A DNA stretch of 5,923 bases, from assembly GCA_018662715.1 (NCBI GenBank), contig JABJFP010000195.1, forward strand, positions 1 to 5,923, given 5' to 3'. Of this stretch, positions 1 through 4,667 are shown piece by piece (within the stretch, counting starts at the first letter, position 1; the number at the start of each line of letters is the position of its first letter). Position numbers and translations under genes: made by a program. Under the pieces are notes generated by a model that saw nothing but the letters and a program-made list of their open reading frames with translations, did not search any database and was not told where the DNA came from. The stretch comes from Methanobacteriota archaeon (lineage in GTDB: Archaea; Thermoplasmatota; Poseidoniia; Poseidoniales; Poseidoniaceae).

Positions 1-755
1 CCAGTTCCTCCGACGGCTGAATCAAAAAACGATGGAATGCCTCCTGCGCGCCCTGCAACGATGACACCTCGGTCGCATTGGAGCGGATAACGACGCATCT
101 GAACGTTGCCGCCAAACCCTTCGCTACGGCTGACGGCTTCAGCCGCTGCTACCATGTCGAGTTCCGTCATTCCTTCCCCGCCAACGGCGTGGACTGCCTC
201 AAACATTCTGAACTGGACGGCCGCTGCGGTTTCCATTTGTTCAAGTTCCCAAGCGGACTTAACTTCACGTTGGGCGTGAACAATTGAGGTGATATCTGGG
301 GCATCGCCAAGTGATGAAAGGGCGCTAGCAAATCGTGCTGTGAATGTACCTGGAGCTTCCCCGAATTGGAGGCCAGGAGCACTGGTAACACCTCGCTCAC
401 GAAGGGTTTCAGCAAGCGATGAAAGGCGTGGGAATGGAACAACTTCGTGCGGTGTATTGTCGCCACCTGCTTCGAACTCTGCTCGCTTTAATGAACGACG
501 AACGAAACTCACTGGACCGTTTCCACCAGCCTCCACACTCCCGCCCGACCCGGCTGCTGGGATGAAGAAAGAACCGTCCTGCCGACCACCTGAATAGTAA
601 TACAAATCCACAGGATGTTGGATAAGGGCTCCCGCAATTCCTGCCTCTCGCAGCAGGTTAGCAAGTCCAGTTTGCCGGTGTGCGAGTTCGGTAACAGGAA
701 CGCGCCAATCTTCCCCTTCGGGGCCAACCAAATCATCGGTTGTCCAAGTCGTCAT
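1..755 (-). CDS. Xaa-Pro aminopeptidase-like M24 metallopeptidase, partial (C-terminus beyond left edge)
   Basis: An open frame without stops runs from an ATG at 755 off the left edge, giving 251 residues. Residues about 20-155 look like a creatinase/prolidase N-terminal domain, with 'ELAHRQTGLANLLREAGI' followed by 'DLYYYSGG', which corresponds to the family's usual '..LYYLTG' strand. Residues about 158-215 match the start of the M24 pita-bread catalytic domain: 'REVKSAWELEQME' is the family's 'R.vKs..Ei..m' helix, and 'GGEGMTELDM' is its 'G.tE.el' turn. The metal ligands (two Asp, one His, two Glu) would lie further on, outside the window, so catalytic competence cannot be judged. Family members cleave an N-terminal residue preceding proline, usually in the cytosol. 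The same frame reaches an ATG at 839, adding 28 mostly hydrophobic residues. I prefer 755 because it fits the family N-terminus and leaves room for promoters before the divergent gene at 852. The family call is firm; the exact substrate is not. Confidence 0.85.
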   Translation of the reverse strand, partial: MTTWTTDDLVGPEGEDWRVPVTELAHRQTGLANLLREAGIAGALIQHPVDLYYYSGGRQDGSFFIPAAGSGGSVEAGGNGPVSFVRRSLKRAEFEAGGDNTPHEVVPFPRLSSLAETLRERGVTSAPGLQFGEAPGTFTARFASALSSLGDAPDITSIVHAQREVKSAWELEQMETAAAVQFRMFEAVHAVGGEGMTELDMVAAAEAVSRSEGFGGNVQMRRYPLQCDRGVIVAGRAGGIPSFFDSAVGGT

Positions 756-820
756 ACTCCAATGTGGACGGCGACCGTTCAAAACCCAATCGGAGGCAAA
801 GAGTATCCAGAGAGTAAAGA

Positions 821-832
821 TTGAAAAAATAG
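821..832 (+). promoter_or_regulatory. Possible TATA-like element for the gene at 852
   Basis: An A-rich stretch (TTGAAAAAATAG) is centred about 26 nt upstream of the ATG at 852, and no Shine-Dalgarno sequence precedes that ATG. This fits a leaderless archaeal promoter. The element is not a strong TATA consensus. The 96-bp divergent region 756-851 should also hold the promoter of the M24 gene; the only candidate for it is a weak minus-strand TTTTGA near 778-784. Confidence 0.3.
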
Positions 833-851
833 AAGCCATTAGAAACCAACC

Positions 852-1598
852 ATGGAGAATAAATGGATTAAGCCACTTATCATTGGCGGATTCATATTCG
901 TGTTCGCATTTGCCACGGTCATTAATTCAAGTTCAAGCCAATCAGGAAATGATGGAGAAGGGGGTTTTGAAGAGGTATCTCGGGGTGAAAGCGGTCAATT
1001 TGAAACAGGCGACCCACCACGGCAGTGGATACACGTCTTCTTTAACAATATTCAACCAAACTGCACTTATGGTGATCCAATCGAATTTGAGTTCGTGAAT
1101 TCCAGCGGCGTAAGCATGGTCCCTGAAGATTGGGTTTGTGAGGAATCAGAAGAAAAATTGTTGATGACCATTACACTCAATAGAACTCAGGAAACCTTTG
1201 ACTATACCTCAAATCACGAAATGAGAGTTTACACCGCTGACATTTCGGCACGAGAAATCGACCAAATCCGGGAAAGCAGTTCAGTCAATGGAGGACTTGG
1301 TTGTTATGGGATGTGTTGTGGATTACTATTCCTTCTCTATGGAGGCGTGAAAGGTTTCAAGGAAATCAGACAACCTGCATTAACCACAACCAACCCTATG
1401 CTCTCAGAGAAAGAAAGTTCCAAGACGAGCAAAAAGGCCAAATCAAATTTCTACATGCCAGCCCCACCACCTAAAGCGGTCAAAGAAACGCCGGATAATG
1501 TAGGGGCAACAACAAGTGAAGCCCCTGTGCTCAAATCTTCCCCTGAGCCGGAACAATCATCAATCCCTTGGGAAAATATTGAGAACGTTAATGAGTGA
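852..1598 (+). CDS. Two-helix membrane protein of unknown function
   Basis: This 248-residue protein is not one I recognise. Residues 8-24 form a hydrophobic helix that looks like a signal anchor. Residues about 25-145 form a probably extracytoplasmic domain with two cysteines (C71, C96) that could form a disulfide, and N-glycosylation sequons at N25, N70, N83 and N110. A second hydrophobic segment at about 147-168 contains a CYGMCC cluster. The remaining 80 residues are a low-complexity tail rich in Lys, Ser, Pro and Glu, ending 'IPWENIENVNE'. With both helices spanning, the two termini would lie on the same, probably cytoplasmic, side. The ATG at 852 starts just before the first helix and has no Shine-Dalgarno sequence. 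The gene is divergent from the M24 peptidase and its last 11 nt overlap the end of the convergent methyltransferase gene. Good composition across the full length and the sensible topology support a real gene. Confidence 0.75.
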   Translation: MENKWIKPLIIGGFIFVFAFATVINSSSSQSGNDGEGGFEEVSRGESGQFETGDPPRQWIHVFFNNIQPNCTYGDPIEFEFVNSSGVSMVPEDWVCEESEEKLLMTITLNRTQETFDYTSNHEMRVYTADISAREIDQIRESSSVNGGLGCYGMCCGLLFLLYGGVKGFKEIRQPALTTTNPMLSEKESSKTSKKAKSNFYMPAPPPKAVKETPDNVGATTSEAPVLKSSPEPEQSSIPWENIENVNE

Positions 1599-2544
1599 TT
1601 TCGTCCAATACAAACGCTTCGATTCCTGCGAGACGTTGCTCTGCAGTTGAACAGTATTCTTCAGAAAGGTCAACTCCAATGTATCGCCTGCCGTGCTGTT
1701 TTGCTGCAACACATGTTGAGCCCGAACCATTGAACGGATCGAGAACAACATCTCCAACAAAACTGTACATCTCAATACAGCGCTTTGGTAATTCAACGGG
1801 GAATGGAGCGGGATGATTGACCCGTGATGCCCGTTCGGTCGCAAACGACCAAATGGATTTCGTATGTTTGATGAAATCATCACGAGGAACGGTATCAATG
1901 CGTCCTTCTGCTCGTTCACTCTTTGTTCGCGGAAGTTTGTAATTTCCCTTGGAAAAGACAAGAAGGTATTCGTGAACATCGCGAAGGCAGGGGTTTGAGG
2001 CGGATTGGAACGAACCCCAAGCACACGATGAACCTGCACTTGCGGATTTATCCCAAATGATTTCACCCCGCATCAAAAAGCCAATTTCATGCATCATGAT
2101 GTTGATGTGAGAGGAAAGTGGAATGTACGGTTTGCGACCCAAATTTGCGACATTGATGACCATTCTTCCTCCCGGCGTTAGGACACGATAACATTCTGCA
2201 AAAACATCGTGGAGAAGACCGAGGTATTCCTGTAGGGAAAGGTTCTCATCGTACTCTTTTGATGCATTGTATGGTGGCGATGTGACGACCAAATGAACAC
2301 AATTATCGGGAAGAGGGAGTTCTCTTGAATCGCCACAAATTAGAGAATCAAGATGCTCCTCAGGGCACGTCTGTGCATCTCCGACCTCTCTCGAAGCGAC
2401 CAAGCCTTCGTTCAGCCGGCTGTTGTAATACAACGAGGCATCGTGACCTTCACGCCTTGAAACCCCGAAGGACGAGGTTGCTGTACCAGCACGACGACGA
2501 GCACCGTCTAATGACGATGTATCTTCGGGCGGTTTTTCGGCCAT
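1588..2544 (-). CDS. Beta-class site-specific DNA methyltransferase (N4-cytosine or N6-adenine)
   Basis: This 318-residue protein should transfer a methyl group from S-adenosylmethionine to an exocyclic amino group in DNA. Motif order is that of the beta class (PF01555-type): catalytic motif IV 'TSPPYN' at 88-93, then a central region holding the likely target-recognition part (about 165-225, with 'WGSFQSASNPCLRDVHEYLLVFSK'-like sequence at 176-199), then motif X at 244-261 ('HPAPFPVELPKRC'), the SAM-binding motif I 'DPFNGSGST' at 269-277 and motif II 'GVDLSEEY' at 290-297. SPPY occurs in both N4C and N6A enzymes, so the base and the site cannot be assigned. About 35 low-complexity residues precede the 'DASLYYNSRL' segment that probably begins the fold. 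A TATA-like element 25 nt upstream supports the ATG at 2544. No restriction endonuclease is adjacent, so it may be an orphan methyltransferase. The stop lies inside the 3' end of the convergent membrane-protein gene. Confidence 0.93.
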   Translation of the reverse strand: MAEKPPEDTSSLDGARRRAGTATSSFGVSRREGHDASLYYNSRLNEGLVASREVGDAQTCPEEHLDSLICGDSRELPLPDNCVHLVVTSPPYNASKEYDENLSLQEYLGLLHDVFAECYRVLTPGGRMVINVANLGRKPYIPLSSHINIMMHEIGFLMRGEIIWDKSASAGSSCAWGSFQSASNPCLRDVHEYLLVFSKGNYKLPRTKSERAEGRIDTVPRDDFIKHTKSIWSFATERASRVNHPAPFPVELPKRCIEMYSFVGDVVLDPFNGSGSTCVAAKQHGRRYIGVDLSEEYCSTAEQRLAGIEAFVLDEITH

Positions 2545-2566
2545 ATCGTGCAGTGTAATTGGTGCC

Positions 2567-2572
2567 TATATC
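2567..2572 (-). promoter_or_regulatory. TATA-like element for the DNA methyltransferase gene
   Basis: On the minus strand this reads GATATA (within GGTGATATAGG), centred about 25 nt upstream of the ATG at 2544. No Shine-Dalgarno sequence is present, so a leaderless transcript is likely. Position and composition are seen directly; promoter function is inferred. Confidence 0.45.
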
Positions 2573-2598
2573 ACCTTTCGCGCCATTGAGTGGTTTGT

Positions 2599-2608
2599 GA
2601 CGCGCGTC
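2599..2608. repeat. Perfect 10-bp palindrome in the divergent intergenic region
   Basis: GACGCGCGTC is its own reverse complement. It lies in the 154-bp region between the divergent methyltransferase and SnoaL-like genes, about 55 nt upstream of the former and 90 nt upstream of the latter. It could be an operator for a dimeric regulator, but a palindrome of this length has an appreciable chance of occurring randomly in a region of this size. Confidence 0.25.
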
Positions 2609-2669
2609 TTGCGACCTTATGGATTGTACCGTGGGACAAAATTTCATTCCAAAAATCGTTTCCGTTTTG

Positions 2670-2676
2670 TTTAAAT
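2670..2676 (+). promoter_or_regulatory. TATA box for the SnoaL-like gene
   Basis: TTTAAAT is centred 26 nt upstream of the ATG at 2699, and the bases between hold no Shine-Dalgarno sequence. It is the best archaeal-type TATA box in the window and indicates a leaderless mRNA. Confidence 0.5.
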
Positions 2677-2698
2677 CTAAAGTCACAGTCCGTAAATC

Positions 2699-3052
2699 AT
2701 GTCAATTATTGAAGCATATAACGAGGCCTGGGACAATGGAGATGCTGAAGCACTTGCAAAAATCATCCATGACGAGTGTGTTTTCAACCCTCACGTTGGA
2801 GGTTTTACCATGAGCAAATCTGATATTTTGGGCTTTGTATCGGGCAACAGCACGCCAACCTCCGAACACAACCGCATCCTGTTTGAAAATGCTGAAGTTG
2901 GGGTTGCTCATTCAATCGTACACTTTGCAAACGACTCCGACTCTGAAGCCGTCTTGTCATTCATGCGTTTCAAAGACGGGCAAATCATCTCCATGGAAAC
3001 CGGAGCTACTCCGCTTTCAGAGGATTACAAACTCATCGGCACGGACGAGTGA
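2699..3052 (+). CDS. SnoaL/NTF2-like small protein
   Basis: This 117-residue protein looks like a member of the NTF2-like superfamily (SnoaL-type), small cone-shaped alpha+beta barrels that bind or convert hydrophobic ligands or serve as dimerisation domains. The N-terminal helix 'IIEAYNEAWDNGDAEALAKI' (3-22) followed by 'IHDECVFNP' (23-31) is the usual pattern of helix, turn and first strand. The C-terminal part alternates strands, with 'AVLSFMRFKDGQIISMETG' (84-102) matching the typical last hairpin. The length fits a single-domain member. No signal peptide or membrane segment is visible, so it should be cytosolic. The fold is recognised by pattern, not by catalytic residues, so ligand and reaction are unknown. 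It lies 139 bp upstream of the DNase gene on the same strand, but that gene has its own TATA-like element, so co-transcription is doubtful. Confidence 0.8.
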   Translation: MSIIEAYNEAWDNGDAEALAKIIHDECVFNPHVGGFTMSKSDILGFVSGNSTPTSEHNRILFENAEVGVAHSIVHFANDSDSEAVLSFMRFKDGQIISMETGATPLSEDYKLIGTDE

Positions 3053-3163
3053 TTCGTCGTTAACCTGTCTTCCAGTAAGCGCGAATTCCTGCAATCTCTT
3101 CCCTTCGCACGTGAATCATTTACCGGCGAAGTGACCCTACTGTTTGGAAAGGCAGCGTCAAGG

Positions 3164-3169
3164 TTTTTA
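3164..3169 (+). promoter_or_regulatory. TATA-like element that supports the DNase start at 3192
   Basis: TTTTTA (in AGGTTTTTACC) is centred about 25 nt before the ATG at 3192. The same frame is open back to a TTG at 3144, but that start would place this element inside the gene. The spacing matches the other genes here and favours 3192. The rest of the 139-bp gap after the SnoaL-like gene shows no RNA gene or clear terminator. Confidence 0.4.
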
Positions 3170-3191
3170 CCACGATTCAAAAGCGGGATTT

Positions 3192-4178
3192 ATGAACGGC
3201 AGTGAAAAGGGGCTTCAGGCCCTCAGTCTCATCGCCATTGTCATACTCTCAATTGTGACTATTGACCTTCTTAACGAGCCCGAACAGGACCCCGAAATCG
3301 TCTATGTTGTCATTGATAACCGGATCACGATCGATGAGAATTTTACAACTGAAGAACTTGACCGAAGTGAGGTTGCAAGGGTTGCCACATTCAACATCAA
3401 GGTTTTTGGTGATACAAAAATGAGCAACGCTACGGTCGTTGCAGAATTGGTAGAACTCTTTCAGGACTACGACATGGTAGCCGTTCAAGAAATCAAGGAC
3501 ATTGATGAGGAAGTTCCGTATTTATTCCTCAATGAATTGAACGGTATTGCAGGCCAAGAAAATCTAACCAATCAATCACTTGAATGGGACATGGTGCTTT
3601 CAGAGCGTAGCGGCATGCAGGAAGATGACAAGAACTCTCAGGAACAATACGCATTCTATTACAAGCCAACGGTATTCACCTCCATGGACAACGGTTCCCT
3701 GTACGATGACAGCACCAACGATTCTTTCCAAAGAGAACCGTTCCTTGCGACCTTCATGCTTTTGGACACCAATGGAGAAGAAACAGGTACAGACATTGTA
3801 TTTGTCAACATTCACACGAAACCAACGCTCGCAGTTGAGGAAATGAGCGCCCTTGGTGACGTGCTTTCATGGGCACAGACCAACTATTCTGTAGATGACG
3901 ACTACGTCATTCTTGGAGATTTTAACGGTGATTGCTCCTATGCGTCTTACAGCGAATTGGTGGACCTTTCCATCTCGTCGGAGAATTACACATGGTTGAT
4001 TCCAGATGATGCGGATACGACAGTAGGCAATTCCAGGTGTGCCTATGACCGAATCGTCACCTCCAGTCAATTGGATGGACGCTTGACTGGCCAGTGGGGC
4101 ATTGATGAAACCGTGAGCAGCGGGGCCGTTTCAGACCACAAACCAGTTTGGTTTGACATAAAGCGAATCGATTCTTGA
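3192..4178 (+). CDS. Membrane-anchored DNase I family endonuclease
   Basis: This 328-residue protein should hydrolyse DNA outside the cell, with divalent-metal-dependent phosphodiester cleavage. Residues 8-27 form a hydrophobic signal anchor, then a short linker, then an endonuclease/exonuclease/phosphatase domain at about 62-324, close to the 260 residues of mature pancreatic DNase I. From recall of bovine DNase I, many blocks match: 'FGDTKMSNAT' (72-81), 'QEIKD' (99-103), 'NDSFQREP' (176-183), 'GDFNGDCSY' (242-250), 'WLIPDDADTT' (268-277), 'CAYDRIV' (283-289) and 'SDHKPV' (314-319). The catalytic and metal-site residues are all present: N68, E100, E151, H208, D243, N245, D286, D315 and H316 (bovine N7, E39, E78, H134, D168, N170, D212, D251, H252). 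Cysteines C248 and C283 match the essential bovine disulfide C173-C209; the second bovine disulfide loop (C101-C104) is shortened and lost. Seven N-glycosylation sequons are present. ATG 3192 is preferred over TTG 3144 because of the TATA spacing. Confidence 0.95.
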   Translation: MNGSEKGLQALSLIAIVILSIVTIDLLNEPEQDPEIVYVVIDNRITIDENFTTEELDRSEVARVATFNIKVFGDTKMSNATVVAELVELFQDYDMVAVQEIKDIDEEVPYLFLNELNGIAGQENLTNQSLEWDMVLSERSGMQEDDKNSQEQYAFYYKPTVFTSMDNGSLYDDSTNDSFQREPFLATFMLLDTNGEETGTDIVFVNIHTKPTLAVEEMSALGDVLSWAQTNYSVDDDYVILGDFNGDCSYASYSELVDLSISSENYTWLIPDDADTTVGNSRCAYDRIVTSSQLDGRLTGQWGIDETVSSGAVSDHKPVWFDIKRIDS

Positions 4179-4179
4179 G

Positions 4180-4202
4180 ATTGAGAATTACGTTCCCTCA
4201 AT
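4180..4202. repeat. Short inverted repeat between convergent genes
   Basis: ATTGAG (4180-4185) and CTCAAT (4197-4202) could form a 6-bp stem with an 11-nt loop in the 19-bp gap between the convergent DNase and DsrE-like genes. It overlaps the DsrE-like stop codon. The stem is weak and no T-run follows on either strand, so a role as a bidirectional terminator is only a guess. Confidence 0.2.
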
Positions 4203-4587
4203 AGACGAGTTGGACATCTGCTGCAGTAGCCAGAGCAATTACGCCAGGTGGGCCGCTCCATTCGATTTGGTCGTCAGAGACGAACAACGCACCGTCTCCC
4301 TCACTGTGCCCAAGAACAGCCTTTACAGAAGCAAAGGAGCAGTAAAGTGTCGCTCCTGAACAAATGGCTTCCATGAAGTTCGTAACCATAGGAACGTCTG
4401 CTCCCATTTCCGCATTGAGTTCTTCAATGTAAGCGGGGTCAAGAAGTCGGGTTCCTGCAGCTGCAAAGAACACACTGACTTGATGGCCGTCTTGAATGGC
4501 TTGTGCGGCACATGCAAGTCCCACGATGGATTTTATCACGTCATTTTTGGGCTCGGATACAAAATTTACAAACACATTCTTGCTCAT
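4198..4587 (-). CDS. DsrE/DsrF-like family protein
   Basis: This 129-residue protein has the pattern of the DsrE-like fold (YchN/DsrE/DrsE_2): a first strand 'VFVNFVSEP' (5-13), a helix 'SIVGLACAAQAIQDGH' (20-35), a second strand 'VSVFFAAAGTRLL' (37-49), then a helix and the strand 'ATLYCSFASVKAVLG' (79-93), and a closing '..PPGVIALATAADVQLVY'. C83 sits where DsrE-like proteins often carry a conserved cysteine; C26 and C76 are extra. Some family members relay sulfur (tRNA thiolation, sulfur oxidation), but no Tus/Dsr partner gene is visible, so no pathway can be assigned. No signal or membrane segment is seen, so it should be cytosolic. The frame is open upstream to 4701, overlapping the FAS1 gene; 4587 is chosen because the fold starts there and a TATA-like element lies about 25 nt upstream. 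Confidence 0.8.
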   Translation of the reverse strand: MSKNVFVNFVSEPKNDVIKSIVGLACAAQAIQDGHQVSVFFAAAGTRLLDPAYIEELNAEMGADVPMVTNFMEAICSGATLYCSFASVKAVLGHSEGDGALFVSDDQIEWSGPPGVIALATAADVQLVY

Positions 4588-4606
4588 GGTGTTGTCAGCA
4601 AGATAC

Positions 4607-4616
4607 GGAATATCAA
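4607..4616 (-). promoter_or_regulatory. Possible TATA-like element for the DsrE-like gene
   Basis: The minus strand reads TTGATATTCC, with its AT core centred about 25 nt upstream of the ATG at 4587. A second and stronger AT core, TTATATT, lies at 4631-4637 and would give a leader of about 20 nt. Either could serve; the first matches the leaderless spacing of the other genes. Confidence 0.3.
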
Positions 4617-4638
4617 TGTATCCAATTCCGAATATAAC

Positions 4639-4651
4639 GGGGGCGTGCCCC
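4639..4651 (-). terminator. GC-rich hairpin after the FAS1 gene, weak terminator candidate
   Basis: On the minus strand GGGGC and GCCCC are separated by two bases, giving a compact GC stem about 16 nt downstream of the FAS1 stop codon. No T-run follows, and archaeal termination relies mainly on T-runs, so this may only be a structural or chance feature in the 80-bp gap before the DsrE-like gene. Confidence 0.2.
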
Positions 4652-4667
4652 TCAGCAGGTTCAATGC

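Noticed and set aside
78..597. Plus-strand frames at 78-287 and 289-597
   Set aside because: They lie opposite a minus-strand frame with clear M24 peptidase motifs, and their own translations show low-complexity, Ser/Pro/Arg-rich composition typical of antisense shadows.
1588..2544. A restriction-modification or defence island
   Set aside because: Only the methyltransferase is present. No endonuclease, helicase, toxin or CRISPR-like gene is seen in the flanking sequence.
3144..3191. Upstream extension of the DNase frame to a TTG at 3144
   Set aside because: It adds 16 polar residues before the signal anchor, has no start signal of its own, and would contain the TATA-like element that fits the ATG at 3192.
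3053..3191. A small RNA or tRNA in the gap before the DNase gene
   Set aside because: No cloverleaf, conserved tRNA boxes or stable stem could be found by eye in these 139 bp.
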